Position numbers and translations under genes: made by a program
Shown: positions 41,457-50,478 of the stretch, piece by piece
Layout of the letters: each line of letters opens with the position of its first letter
Numbering within the stretch: position 1 is the stretch's first letter
The notes under the pieces: generated by a model
Told to the model about the DNA's origin: nothing
Databases searched by the model: none
Seen by the model: only the letters and a program-made list of their open reading frames with translations
Source of the DNA: CAZPNX01 sp964588285
GTDB taxonomy: Bacteria; Edwardsbacteria; AC1; EtOH8
DNA length: 64,000 bases
Reading direction: 5' to 3'
Assembly: GCA_964588285.1 (NCBI GenBank)
Contig: CAZPNX010000011.1
Coordinates: forward strand, 1-64,000

Positions 41457-43238
41457 ATGGCCTCGTCAGAGATGAGATGGAACCTTGACGACATCGTCGC
41501 CAAAGGCCAGTTCGACCGGCTGTATGCCGAGACGGAAAAGGCGGTACAGAGGCTGGGGAAATCGATAGACAGCTATTCGCCCGGGATGTCGGCGCCGGCC
41601 TTCCGCCGGGAGATGGAATTCAACGAAGGGCTGTTGGAGGATCTCTCCCGGCTTTCGGGTTACTGCTCGCTGTGGGAGGCCACCGACCTAAAATCCCAGG
41701 ATGCCAAGCTGCTGAAATCGCGGACCGACAATCTGTTCGTCAAGTACTCGGAGGCCGCTATTCCGATCCAACACTGGCTGAAGGGTTTGTCGGTGAACGG
41801 CAAGCCTTCTCTGGACGAGGCTAATGCCAAGAGGCTGTTTGCCTCGTTTTCCGACCTCAGCTATGTGCTGAGCCACATGCGCTCTCTGGCTCGACATACC
41901 CTGGCCCCGGGCGAGGAGCGGATCATGTCGCGCAAGCGTATCAGCGGCGTCGGCGCCCTTTCCGACCTCTACGACGTGCTGGTGGACGGATTCCGCTACG
42001 ATTTCCGGCCCCGGGGAGGCCGCCCCAAAATTTTTAACACCCAGGAGCCGCTGCGCCGCTACTTCTCCAGCCCCAAAGCGGCCGAGCGTGAGGCCGCCTA
42101 CCGAGCGGTGTTCGAGCCCTACGGGCGCAACCTGACGGCACTGTTCCTCATCTACCAGGCCATAGTCAAAGACTGGGTTTCCGACGCCCAACTGCGGAAA
42201 CACCGCTCGCCCATCGCCATGCGCAATGTCTACAACCAGGTGCCGGACGCGGCTATCGAGGCCCTGCTGGCCACGGTGGAAAAAAACGCCGGTCTGTTCC
42301 AGGAGTTCTTCGGTTACAAGGCCAGGATGCTGGGAGCCAGGAAGCTTCGCCGTTACGATATCATGGCTCCGACCGAGAAGGCGGAAAGCAACATTCCGCT
42401 GGAGCGGGCGCGTCGCCTGGTAATAGACACCTTTCGCGCCTTTGCCCCGGGCTTTGCCGAAAAGGCGGAGCAGGTATTCCGGGCCGGGCACATCGACACC
42501 CACCCCCGGCCGGGCAAGCGCAGCGGCGCCTTCTGCTCCAACGTCACCCCCAAAATACTGCCCTATGTCCTTTTGAACTACACCGGGAACAATTCCTCGG
42601 TCTCCACCATGGCCCACGAGCTGGGACACGCCGTCCACGACATCTACGCCTCGGGGCATACCATCAGCGCCGCCGGCACCACCCTGCCCCTGGCCGAGAC
42701 CGCCTCCACCATCGCCGAGGTCATCGTCTTCGAGCGGCTGTTGGAGACCGCCAGGACGCCCCGGGAGAAGCGGGCCCTGCTGATGGAGAAGATGGTGGAT
42801 GCCTACTCCACCATCGTCCGACAGGCCTACATCGTCAAATTCGAGCTGGAGGCCCACCGCCGGATGAACGAGGGGATCAAGGCCGACGACCTGTGCCATG
42901 CCTATCTGGGGCGGCTGCGGTCGCACTTGGGCCGGACGGTGGAGGTGGCCGACGAGTTCCGGCTGGAATGGGCTTATATACCCCATATATTTCACACTCC
43001 GTTCTACTGCTACGCCTACAGCTTCGGGGACCTGCTGTCCCTGGCCCTATACGCCCGCTACAGGTCCCAGGGCAGGGCCTTCGTCCCCCAAATCGAAAGG
43101 ATCCTTTCCTACGGCTGCTCCAAAAGTCCGGACGACATCCTCAAGGAGGTGGGCATCGACATGGCTGACGGCCAATTCTGGCAGGGCAGCTTCGACATCC
43201 TACGCGGCTGGCTGGACCAGCTAAGGAAGCTGGGCTAA
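41457..43238 (+). CDS. pepF: M3-family oligoendopeptidase F
   Basis: The 593-residue cytosolic zinc peptidase has the M3 active site M-A-H-E-L-G-H-A-V-H (H387, E388, H391), with the third zinc ligand in the E-T-A-S-T-I-A-E helix shortly after. The N-terminal half is the helical lid (P-G-M-S-A-P-A-F, L-S-R-L-S-G-Y) and the end has Y-A-Y-S-F-G-D-L. It degrades short peptides of about 7-20 residues, such as cleaved signal peptides or imported peptides. AAAAGGAG lies before the ATG. A TPR gene and the liv operon follow. Confidence 0.93.
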   Translation: MASSEMRWNLDDIVAKGQFDRLYAETEKAVQRLGKSIDSYSPGMSAPAFRREMEFNEGLLEDLSRLSGYCSLWEATDLKSQDAKLLKSRTDNLFVKYSEAAIPIQHWLKGLSVNGKPSLDEANAKRLFASFSDLSYVLSHMRSLARHTLAPGEERIMSRKRISGVGALSDLYDVLVDGFRYDFRPRGGRPKIFNTQEPLRRYFSSPKAAEREAAYRAVFEPYGRNLTALFLIYQAIVKDWVSDAQLRKHRSPIAMRNVYNQVPDAAIEALLATVEKNAGLFQEFFGYKARMLGARKLRRYDIMAPTEKAESNIPLERARRLVIDTFRAFAPGFAEKAEQVFRAGHIDTHPRPGKRSGAFCSNVTPKILPYVLLNYTGNNSSVSTMAHELGHAVHDIYASGHTISAAGTTLPLAETASTIAEVIVFERLLETARTPREKRALLMEKMVDAYSTIVRQAYIVKFELEAHRRMNEGIKADDLCHAYLGRLRSHLGRTVEVADEFRLEWAYIPHIFHTPFYCYAYSFGDLLSLALYARYRSQGRAFVPQIERILSYGCSKSPDDILKEVGIDMADGQFWQGSFDILRGWLDQLRKLG

Positions 43239-43299
43239 TGGCGGGCTGGAGAAGGATAGCCAGCCAAGTCCGGCGCCTCGGATTTAAAATCGGCGGGAG

Positions 43300-44592
43300 A
43301 TGAAAGGCGGCAGCCATCGGAAGATATTGTGGACAGAAAGGGGGCATGGCTTCTACCCCCGCCAGGTGCTGGCATCCAAAGCCTCGGTCCTGGAGCATCT
43401 GGGAAAATGGGATGACTCCATCGCCATATACCGTAGAAATCTGGAGATGGCCTTAGAGGAGCAGGGGCCATCTCTTTGCCAAGCCCAAAGTGACTTGGGC
43501 GCCTGCCTTATCCAGAGGGGTGATTATCCGGCGGCCGTCGAGATCCTCTCAGAGGCACTTAGTGGTTTTCGCAAAGTTGGCGACGCCAGAAACATCTCCG
43601 ATATTTTGGGAAAACTCGGTATGGTCTGCCTGGCTAGCGGAGACTATTCCGGATCGGAGCGATGTCTAAATGAAGCCATGTCCCTGGCCGATGAACTTAA
43701 GGATGAAGATTTAAAGTTCAAAGTCTACGGTTTGATGGGACATATCAATTTCTATCGGGAAGAGTTGGAAAAAGCCAAAGGCTTTTATCAGAAACAGCTA
43801 ATAATGGCTCGGGACAATAAAGATATATTCAAAGAGAGCGTGGTCATCGGCAATCTCGGCGCCGTCCATCAAAAACAGGGAGAGATAGACAAGGCGTGGG
43901 AATGCTATCGGCAAAAACTGATGTTGTCGGAGCGGACGGGCGATAAGTTGGGGATAGGCCTTAGCCTGGGCAGTCTGGCCGCCATCTACAGGAAGCAGGG
44001 CCAGTTCATCCAAGCCATAGATTGTTGCCAAAATTATTTAAAAATTGCCACGGCGCTTGGAGATCGCAAAAACACAGGACTCTCCTTGGGAGATCTGGCC
44101 GACCTTCACCATCGGGCGGGCGATGCCGCCGAGGCGGAAAAATATTATCTGCAGGCCATTGCCGTCAACACCGAGTTGAATCACTACTATTATCTCGGCG
44201 AAAATTATTATAATCTGGCCGAACTGTTGGTATCTGTCGGAAGGATGGCCGAAGCCCGGGATGCTTGCCGCCAGGCGAAAATCATAGCGGAAAAACTGCA
44301 GCGAAAACAGATGATCTTCAACGCCCAGGTTCTGGAATTATTGATCGATGGATTGGACGGTCAGAAAACGGCGGCTGAAACCCTGAAACAAATGTTGCCG
44401 GCCGAGGAGGGGCTGGAGAATGGAGCCTACCTGCGTTTTGCTCTATGGAGGATCACCGGGGATCAGAGTTGGAGGCGGGAGGCTTTGCAAATGGTCGATA
44501 AATTATTCAAAGAAAATCCAAACCTTGAAATAGGTCTTTGGTATGAAGAGATGAAAAATCACGAAAACAAGACTAAGTCTATGGGAAATTGA
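43300..44592 (+). CDS. TPR-repeat protein, paralogue 2 of 3
   Basis: This 430-residue protein is built of TPR helices (for example G-N-L-G-A-V-H-Q-K-Q-G-E-I-D-K-A-W-E-C-Y). Its start, M-K-G-G-S-H-R-K-I-L-W-T-E-R-G-H-G-F-Y-P, aligns with the TPR protein at 49029, and G-K-W-D-D-S-I-A-I-Y-R-R matches the others at the same place. It lacks a signal peptide and any catalytic motif. It is more AT-rich than the surrounding transporter genes. GGGAG touches the ATG. Only 24 bp separate it from livH, so it is probably in the transporter transcript. Confidence 0.85.
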   Translation: MKGGSHRKILWTERGHGFYPRQVLASKASVLEHLGKWDDSIAIYRRNLEMALEEQGPSLCQAQSDLGACLIQRGDYPAAVEILSEALSGFRKVGDARNISDILGKLGMVCLASGDYSGSERCLNEAMSLADELKDEDLKFKVYGLMGHINFYREELEKAKGFYQKQLIMARDNKDIFKESVVIGNLGAVHQKQGEIDKAWECYRQKLMLSERTGDKLGIGLSLGSLAAIYRKQGQFIQAIDCCQNYLKIATALGDRKNTGLSLGDLADLHHRAGDAAEAEKYYLQAIAVNTELNHYYYLGENYYNLAELLVSVGRMAEARDACRQAKIIAEKLQRKQMIFNAQVLELLIDGLDGQKTAAETLKQMLPAEEGLENGAYLRFALWRITGDQSWRREALQMVDKLFKENPNLEIGLWYEEMKNHENKTKSMGN

Positions 44593-44616
44593 TGACAAGA
44601 TAGGTAAGCTTCGTTA

Positions 44617-45522
44617 ATGCTCCTGCAGCAGATCCTCAACGGATTGACCTTGGGCTCCATCTATGCCCTGATCGCCCTGGGCTACACCATGGTCTACGGC
44701 ATTCTGGAGTTTATCAACTTCGCCCACGGCGAGATCTACATGCTGGGGGCCTATTTGGCCATCATCGCCCTGGGGCTGTTGACCCAGTGGGGCTTCAATA
44801 CCTGGACGATAGCCCCTTTGCTGGTCATCCTTTTCGCCATGGTCTTCTCGGCCGCCTGGGGCGGAACGGTGGAGCGGATCGCCTACCGGCCGCTGCGGCA
44901 GGCGCCCAGGCTGTCACCTTTAATCTCGGCTCTGGGCGTCTCCATCTTCCTTCAGAACTTGGTGATGCTCACCCAGGGCGCCCGGGACCAGGTGTTCTCC
45001 CGAGATCTGCTGTTCTCCCAGTCATTCAACTCCGGCAGCATAAATATTCCCGGCTGCCGGGTTTCCTACATACAAATCACCATCATCGCCACCGCCCTGG
45101 CGCTGATGGTCGGCCTGACTATTTTCATCAAAAAAACCAGGCTGGGCCGGGCCATGAGGGCGGTGGCCCAAGATCAGCGGATGGCCAAGCTGTGCGGCAT
45201 CAACATCGACTCCATTATCCGGCTGACCTTTGTGCTGGGCTCAGGCCTGGCCGCGGCCGCCGGAGTGCTGGTGGCCTTGCATTACGGCCTGGTAAATTTC
45301 TACATCGGCTACGTGGCCGGCCTCAAGGCCTTCATCGCCGCGGTGGTGGGAGGCATCGGATCGGTGCCCGGGGCCATGCTGGGCGGCCTGGTGCTGGGCA
45401 TGGCCGAGTCCTTCGGGGCCGGTTACCTCTCCTGCGAGTACAAGGATGTCTACGCCTTCATCATCCTGATCGTCATCCTGCTCATCCGCCCCCAAGGCAT
45501 CATGGGAGACAGAGGGCAATGA
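44617..45522 (+). CDS. livH: Branched-chain amino-acid ABC permease LivH
   Basis: The 301-residue inner-membrane permease has about eight helices and the LivH landmarks: G-L-T-L-G-S-I-Y-A-L-I-A-L-G-Y-T-M-V-Y-G at the start, N-F-A-H-G-E-I-Y-M-L-G near 45, and G-R-A-M-R-A-V-A-Q-D near 175, the cytoplasmic loop that contacts the ATPases. V-V-G-G-I-G-S-V-P-G follows near 245. With LivM, LivG and LivF it imports branched-chain amino acids delivered by LivK-type proteins. The stop overlaps livM by 4 bp. Confidence 0.95.
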   Translation: MLLQQILNGLTLGSIYALIALGYTMVYGILEFINFAHGEIYMLGAYLAIIALGLLTQWGFNTWTIAPLLVILFAMVFSAAWGGTVERIAYRPLRQAPRLSPLISALGVSIFLQNLVMLTQGARDQVFSRDLLFSQSFNSGSINIPGCRVSYIQITIIATALALMVGLTIFIKKTRLGRAMRAVAQDQRMAKLCGINIDSIIRLTFVLGSGLAAAAGVLVALHYGLVNFYIGYVAGLKAFIAAVVGGIGSVPGAMLGGLVLGMAESFGAGYLSCEYKDVYAFIILIVILLIRPQGIMGDRGQ

Positions 45523-46637
45523 AGGCGGCGCTGAGGCAGCTGGCCTGGCCCCTGTGGCTGGGGATCCTTTTATGGCCGCTGGCCGGGCCGGTTTGGTCGG
45601 CCGGGGCCGCCGGCGCCACGCTGGCCTTTTCTCTGGCCTTCCGTTTTCTTATAAAGCCGGCGGCGGGCGGCATCTCTTGTCCAGCTATCGTCCTTCTTTC
45701 CCCGAAATGGCAGAAGGCGGTTTGGCTGGCGCTGGCCTGTCTGCTGCTGCTACTGCCCCTGGCTCTCAACCGCTACTTCCTCGATGTGGTTATCACCGCC
45801 GGCATCTATATCGCCCTGGCCCTGGGGCTGAACATCATCGTCGGGCTGGCCGGGCTGCTGGTTCTGGGCTATATCGCCTTCTATGCGGCCGGAGCCTACT
45901 GCTATGCCCTGCTCTCCATCCATCTCCACCTCAATTTCTTTTTGGCCCTGCCGCTGGGAGCCGGACTGGCAATGCTTTTCGGACTTTTGCTGGGCCTGCC
46001 CACCTTGAGGCTGCGCGGCGACTATTTGGCCATCGTCACCCTGGGCTTCGGGGAGATTGTCCGCATTGTGCTCAATAACTGGGATTCAGTCACCGGCGGC
46101 CCCAACGGCATCATGCACATCGCCAAGCCGGCGCTGGCCGGGCTTTCCCTGGGCCGGCCGGGCCACCTCTACTACCTTGTTTTAGGAATTTGCCTGCTGA
46201 CGGCCTTTTTCATCCACCGGCTCAACGGATCCCGGCTGGGGCGGGCATTGGTGGCCATGCGCGAGGACGAGGCGGCCGCCCGGGCCTGCGGGGTGGACAC
46301 GGTGCAGCTTAAGCTTTTAGCCTTCATGCTGTCGGCGGCCGTGGCCGGAATTATGGGCGCGGTCTTCGCCGCCAAGATGGGCTTCGTCAGCCCGGAGAGC
46401 TTCACCTTCTGGGAGTCCATCATGGTGCTGTGCATGGTGGTGCTGGGGGGCATGGCCTCCATCCCCGGGGTGGTCCTGGGGGCGGCGGCCCTGATCGTCC
46501 TGCCCGAGGCCTTTCGCCAGCTGCAGAGCTACCGGATGCTGATCTTCGGGGCCTCGATGGTGGCCATGATGATCTTCCGGCCCCAGGGGCTGCTGCCCTC
46601 GAAGCGGAGGAAGATGGAGATGGAGGAGAAGGGGTGA
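45519..46637 (+). CDS. livM: Branched-chain amino-acid ABC permease LivM
   Basis: The 372-residue second permease subunit has an extra hydrophobic N terminus (about 85 residues) before the conserved core. The core contains A-G-I-Y-I-A-L-A-L-G-L-N-I-I-V-G, G-D-Y-L-A-I-V-T-L-G-F-G-E-I near 170 and G-R-A-L-V-A-M-R-E-D-E-A-A-A near 245, the ATPase-coupling loop. The ATG overlaps the livH stop. An unrelated cysteine-rich gene follows before the ATPases, which is unusual for this operon. Confidence 0.95.
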   Translation: MKAALRQLAWPLWLGILLWPLAGPVWSAGAAGATLAFSLAFRFLIKPAAGGISCPAIVLLSPKWQKAVWLALACLLLLLPLALNRYFLDVVITAGIYIALALGLNIIVGLAGLLVLGYIAFYAAGAYCYALLSIHLHLNFFLALPLGAGLAMLFGLLLGLPTLRLRGDYLAIVTLGFGEIVRIVLNNWDSVTGGPNGIMHIAKPALAGLSLGRPGHLYYLVLGICLLTAFFIHRLNGSRLGRALVAMREDEAAARACGVDTVQLKLLAFMLSAAVAGIMGAVFAAKMGFVSPESFTFWESIMVLCMVVLGGMASIPGVVLGAAALIVLPEAFRQLQSYRMLIFGASMVAMMIFRPQGLLPSKRRKMEMEEKG

Positions 46638-46647
46638 TATCTCTAAG

Positions 46648-46666
46648 GAAGCCAGGAATACATGAA
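46648..46666. repeat. Dispersed repeat copy 2 (GCCAGGAATACATGAA)
   Basis: The 16 bases gccaggaatacatgaa at 46651-46666 recur exactly at 56000-56015, with a variant at 25964-25990. Here the ATG inside the repeat begins a 49-codon open frame. Confidence 0.6.
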
Positions 46667-46811
46667 TAATACTTACGACGTAAAAAAGGCCGTAACCGCC
46701 AAGTTCAGGGCGAAGCAAGGCGCTTACATCGGCAGGGGCCGTATCAAGACCCATCTTCGTCGGGCAGTCCGCGGCCTAAGCCACTCATCCCCCGATCAGG
46801 AGGCGATATAG
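46662..46811 (+). CDS. Possible 49-residue basic protein between livM and the DUF6144-like gene
   Basis: The frame starts at the ATG inside a dispersed repeat and ends 3 bp before the next gene. The product begins M-N-N-T-Y-D-V-K-K-A-V-T-A-K-F and has a basic middle (G-R-G-R-I-K-T-H-L-R-R-A-V-R-G-L). There is no strong ribosome binding site. It may be a real small gene, or the detached N terminus of the next gene, whose start would then have been moved by repeat insertion. No homologue is known to me. Confidence 0.3.
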   Translation: MNNTYDVKKAVTAKFRAKQGAYIGRGRIKTHLRRAVRGLSHSSPDQEAI

Positions 46812-46814
46812 GAC

Positions 46815-47429
46815 ATGGGCTGGCTGGAGGACAAGGTCAACAAGTGGAAGGCGGCCATCGACGCCCGGGCCGGAGGCGGCAGAGGCGGGTCGGTGGTGGC
46901 CGGCTGGCGGGAGGCGGGCAGAGACCCCGAAGCTTTGGCCTCATGGTCGGCCTGCGCCATGGCCCGGCTTGGGGAGGCGGTGCCGGATGCCGCGACGCGT
47001 CGGGAGATCATGCTCGACCGGTCTTGCGTCTTCACCGAGGAGTTCGGAGACGAAAAGATACTGGCGCTCCGGAAGATCTGGGCCGAGACCGGGGACGTCG
47101 AATCCGTGCTCAGGGTAATGCGCGATGACCGGGAGCGCTTTGGTCAGCCTTTCCTGGAGGACGGGGCGATAATCGAGATACGCAACCCAAGGGACAAAGA
47201 GGCGTACGCCAAGGCTTCGACCGATCACGAGCGGCAGATGGCCGCCTGCTTCTGCCCGCTGGCCCGGGCCGCTCGGGGCCGGCTGTCGCTGGAGTACTGC
47301 TGCTGCAGCGCCGGGTGGTACCGCGGGATATACCAGGGCATATTCCAGCGGCCGGTCGAGGTCACCGTCGAGAAATCGCTGCTGAACGGCGACGCCCAAT
47401 GCCGGTTCTCCATAAAGCTCCGGGATTGA
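46815..47429 (+). CDS. Cysteine-rich DUF6144/V4R-like protein inside the liv operon
   Basis: The 204-residue protein is soluble with no signal. Residues 1-110 are helical. The C-terminal part carries two cysteine groups: C-F-C-P-L-A near 145 and E-Y-C-C-C-S-A-G-W-Y near 160. It ends V-E-V-T-V-E-K-S-L-L-N-G-D-A-Q-C-R-F-S-I. The closing G-D-x-x-C-x-F motif and the spacing recall the V4R/4-vinyl-reductase-like and DUF6144/ATC-hydrolase groups, which bind metal or small ligands. It follows a GGAGGC stretch and lies between livM and livG, so it is probably co-transcribed with the transporter. Confidence 0.65.
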   Translation: MGWLEDKVNKWKAAIDARAGGGRGGSVVAGWREAGRDPEALASWSACAMARLGEAVPDAATRREIMLDRSCVFTEEFGDEKILALRKIWAETGDVESVLRVMRDDRERFGQPFLEDGAIIEIRNPRDKEAYAKASTDHERQMAACFCPLARAARGRLSLEYCCCSAGWYRGIYQGIFQRPVEVTVEKSLLNGDAQCRFSIKLRD

Positions 47430-47471
47430 TGCCATACAACCAGACTGAAATAGGATAAAGAACCATCTGCG

Positions 47472-48239
47472 ATGCTGCTGGAGGCGGAAAAAGTATCCAA
47501 ACACTTCGGGGGCCTGCGGGCCCTGCAGGGCATTTCCTTCGGCATCGAGCCGGGCCAGATCTTCGGACTGATCGGACCCAACGGAGCAGGCAAGACCACC
47601 CTGTTCAACTGCCTGACCGGGGTCTACCGGCCGACTTCTGGTTCGTTCCGTTTCAATGGCGCCGACATCACCGGTTGGAGCGAGGTCAAGATCGCCCAGG
47701 CCGGCGTCGCCCGCACCTTCCAGAATATAAGGCTTTTCAAGGAAATGACGGCTCTGGAGAATGTGATGGTGGGGCGACATCCCAGGACCCGGGCCGGGCT
47801 TTGGGGAGCTTTTGTCCGCGACCCAAAAACCAGGGCCGAGGAGAGAGACATTGCCCGCAGATCCAAGGAGCTGCTGGAGTATGTCGGCATCGGCCAGTGG
47901 GCTGACTCTCTGGCCAAAAACCTGCCCTATGGATTGCAGCGGCGGCTGGAGATTGCCCGGGCCTTGGCCACCGAGCCCAGACTGTTGTGCCTTGACGAGC
48001 CGGCGGCCGGGATGAACCCCAAGGAAGTGGTGGAACTGATGTCATTAATAAAGACCATCAGGGACAGCGGGGTGACGGTGCTGCTCATAGAGCACCACAT
48101 GCGGGTGGTGATGGGCATCTGCGATCGGGTGCTGGTCTTGGAAGGCGGGGATTATTTGGCCGAGGGAAGGCCGGAGGAGGTGCAGAGTAATGAGAAAGTG
48201 GTCGAGGCGTATCTCGGCAAGACCCGTACTGGCGGATAA
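47472..48239 (+). CDS. livG: Branched-chain amino-acid ABC ATPase LivG
   Basis: The 255-residue ATPase has Walker A G-P-N-G-A-G-K-T-T-L-F-N, the LivG-type Q-loop A-R-T-F-Q-N-I-R-L-F, and Walker B L-L-C-L-D-E-P-A-A-G-M-N-P. The H-loop is I-E-H-H-M. The signature position reads L-P-Y-G-L-Q-R-R-L-E, the usual degenerate form in LivG (L-x-Y-G-x-Q-R-R). The end, K-V-V-E-A-Y-L-G, is also typical. It pairs with LivF, 11 bp downstream. Confidence 0.95.
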   Translation: MLLEAEKVSKHFGGLRALQGISFGIEPGQIFGLIGPNGAGKTTLFNCLTGVYRPTSGSFRFNGADITGWSEVKIAQAGVARTFQNIRLFKEMTALENVMVGRHPRTRAGLWGAFVRDPKTRAEERDIARRSKELLEYVGIGQWADSLAKNLPYGLQRRLEIARALATEPRLLCLDEPAAGMNPKEVVELMSLIKTIRDSGVTVLLIEHHMRVVMGICDRVLVLEGGDYLAEGRPEEVQSNEKVVEAYLGKTRTGG

Positions 48240-48250
48240 AAATACGGCCG

Positions 48251-48955
48251 ATGCTTAGGATAGATAAGATACATACCTCTTACGGCTCTCTTGAGGTCCT
48301 CCACGGCATCTCGCTGGTCGTCAAATCCGGCGAGATCGTGGCCCTTCTGGGCGCCAACGGGGCCGGCAAGACCACCGCCATCTCGGCCGTCTCCGGCTTG
48401 CTGCCGACGTCCTCAGGAAGCATCTCTTTCGAAGGGCGCGACATAACCAACGCGGCGCCGGATCGCATTGTGGGCCTGGGCCTGGTCCAGGTGCCCGAAG
48501 GCCGGAGGATCTTTCCCAAACTGACGGTGTTGGAGAACCTGGAATTGGGAGCCTATCTGGTAAAGGAAAAAGGGGAGAAGGGGAAAGGGATAGAGCGGGC
48601 CTTTGAAATGTTCCCCAAGCTGGCCGAACGGCGCCACCAGCTGGGGGGGACGCTTTCCGGCGGCGAGCAGCAGATGCTGGCTATCGCCAGGGGGTTGATG
48701 TCGGAACCGAGGATGCTGCTTTTGGACGAGCCCAGCCTGGGTCTGGCGCCGATAGTGGTCGACAAAATATTCGAGATCATTCAGGAGATACGAGGCTCGG
48801 GCACCACCGTCCTGCTGGTGGAGCAGAACGCCCAGCGCAGTTTGGAGATCGCCGACCGCGGCTACATCCTGGAGACAGGGAATATTGTCATGGAGGACAC
48901 CGGTCCGGCCCTGTTGCAAAACCCCAAGGTGCGGGCCAGCTATCTGGGGGCCTGA
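48251..48955 (+). CDS. livF: Branched-chain amino-acid ABC ATPase LivF
   Basis: The 234-residue ATPase has Walker A G-A-N-G-A-G-K-T-T, then V-P-E-G-R-R-I-F-P-K-L-T-V, which is diagnostic for LivF. The signature is L-S-G-G-E-Q-Q-M-L-A-I-A-R and Walker B is L-L-L-D-E-P-S-L-G-L-A-P. The H-loop position has V-E-Q-N-A, as usual in LivF. It ends the transporter set, and a TPR paralogue follows. Confidence 0.95.
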   Translation: MLRIDKIHTSYGSLEVLHGISLVVKSGEIVALLGANGAGKTTAISAVSGLLPTSSGSISFEGRDITNAAPDRIVGLGLVQVPEGRRIFPKLTVLENLELGAYLVKEKGEKGKGIERAFEMFPKLAERRHQLGGTLSGGEQQMLAIARGLMSEPRMLLLDEPSLGLAPIVVDKIFEIIQEIRGSGTTVLLVEQNAQRSLEIADRGYILETGNIVMEDTGPALLQNPKVRASYLGA

Positions 48956-49028
48956 AAAGCGGGATGCCTGCGCGCCCCAGGACTCCCTGATGCACGATCC
49001 CCAACCGTTTGGATGGCAACACAAGGCG

Positions 49029-50468
49029 ATGAAGACTGGCCGCAAATACCAAAAAGAGGTTCTATGGCTTGAGCATACCGAAGGCTCAGGCCATATCTAT
49101 TATCCGGGCCCGGTTCAGGAGCGCCGGGCTGGAGTCCTGGAGCTGGTGGGCCAATGGGACCGGGCCGAGCATATCTGGCGTAGGTGCTTGGAGCACGCCC
49201 GCGCCGGCGGCCGGCCCGAGGAAATCGCCAGGGCCATCTTGAATCTATGCAAATTGCTACAAAGGCGCGGACGCTATGCCGAGGCCGAGGCCCTTAGCCA
49301 AGAGGCCGGGGAGATAGCGATAAAAGTCGGCGACCGCAGACTGCTGGGCCAATCACTGGCCAGTCTGGGACTGGTTCGCTGGCGCCAAGGAGACCAGGAA
49401 AAAGCCCAGACGCTCTTGTTCGAGGCCTTGGAATTGTATCGGCAGGCCGATTTTTCCGAGGGCATGAGCGCCGCCCTCAACAACCTGGGGGTCATCATGG
49501 AAGGCCGGGGGGAATACGCCAAAGCCATGGAATGCTACCAACGTAAGCGGGCCATAGATGAGGCGGCCGGCAATAAAAGGGGATTGGCCAACATCCTCAA
49601 CAACCTGGGGGTCTGTTTACTTCATCAGGGCAACTTGCAGAAGGCGGAGGAAATGTTTCTGGAAAAACTGTCGCTGGAGCAGGCCATGGGCAACAAAGCC
49701 GGAGTGGCCGCCGCTCTGTCGAATTTAGCCATAATCTACCGCCAACGTAAGGAGCAACAAAGGGCCATAGATATCTGCCTCCGGACGGTCGACATCTGCC
49801 GGGAGATCGGGGACCGGCGGGTGGAGGGCATAGCCACCAACAATTTGGGCAATATCTATAAAGAACAAGGACAGTACCATAAAGCCATAGACTGCTACCT
49901 GGCAGCGCTGTGGGTAGCCGAGTCACAGGGGGACCGCAAAGATATTGCCATCTATTCGGGCAACATCGGGCAGATTTATCATTATTGGCTTGAGGAGCCT
50001 GAAAAAGCGCTGGCGCATTACGACCGAACCGTCAACATTTTGTCCGACATGGACCAGCCGTACCACCTCTGCGAGTACATGCTTTTCCGTTGCCAGCTTC
50101 TGCTTGAGATGGGACAGGAGGAAGGCCTGGAGGACGATGTCCGACGGATCGAACAGGCGGCGGAGAGGTCGGGAAGAAACGAAATAATGTATCAGGCAGA
50201 AGTCCTGCGATCCAGATTGGAGGCCAAGACCGATCGACAAACTGCTTTAGCTAGACTTGAGGGGTTAACCAAGCTGGAAGCCGAGCCGGTTCTCAAGGCC
50301 GAGGCCCTTTTCTGGACGGCAATGATCTCGCAAGACCCCGGTCACCGGGACCGGGCCATCGAAGTTATAGAGTCCGTAAAGAATTCAATGGAAAATCCGG
50401 AGGCGCAACGCTGGCTGAAAAGACTCAAGGAGCGGGCCGGCCGGGCGCCCATGCCCGGAGCCGGTTAA
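49029..50468 (+). CDS. TPR-repeat protein, paralogue 3 of 3
   Basis: The 479-residue protein consists of about ten TPR repeats (for example N-N-L-G-V-I-M-E-G-R-G-E-Y-A-K-A-M-E-C-Y and N-N-L-G-N-I-Y-K-E-Q-G-Q-Y). I choose the ATG at 49029 because M-K-T-G-R-K-Y-Q-K-E-V-L-W-L-E-H then aligns residue by residue with the start of the paralogue at 43300; an ATG at 48990 is also in frame. I-Y-Y-P and G-Q-W-D-R-A repeat the shared N-terminal signature. It has no catalytic or export signals. It closes the liv locus and is followed after 10 bp by a peptidase-E-like gene. Confidence 0.85.
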   Translation: MKTGRKYQKEVLWLEHTEGSGHIYYPGPVQERRAGVLELVGQWDRAEHIWRRCLEHARAGGRPEEIARAILNLCKLLQRRGRYAEAEALSQEAGEIAIKVGDRRLLGQSLASLGLVRWRQGDQEKAQTLLFEALELYRQADFSEGMSAALNNLGVIMEGRGEYAKAMECYQRKRAIDEAAGNKRGLANILNNLGVCLLHQGNLQKAEEMFLEKLSLEQAMGNKAGVAAALSNLAIIYRQRKEQQRAIDICLRTVDICREIGDRRVEGIATNNLGNIYKEQGQYHKAIDCYLAALWVAESQGDRKDIAIYSGNIGQIYHYWLEEPEKALAHYDRTVNILSDMDQPYHLCEYMLFRCQLLLEMGQEEGLEDDVRRIEQAAERSGRNEIMYQAEVLRSRLEAKTDRQTALARLEGLTKLEAEPVLKAEALFWTAMISQDPGHRDRAIEVIESVKNSMENPEAQRWLKRLKERAGRAPMPGAG

Positions 50469-50478
50469 GGATGGAACC

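Noticed and set aside
41688..42995. Long minus-strand open frame (435 codons) opposite pepF
   Set aside because: It mirrors the oligoendopeptidase gene, whose active-site motif is intact; the antisense product has no family features.
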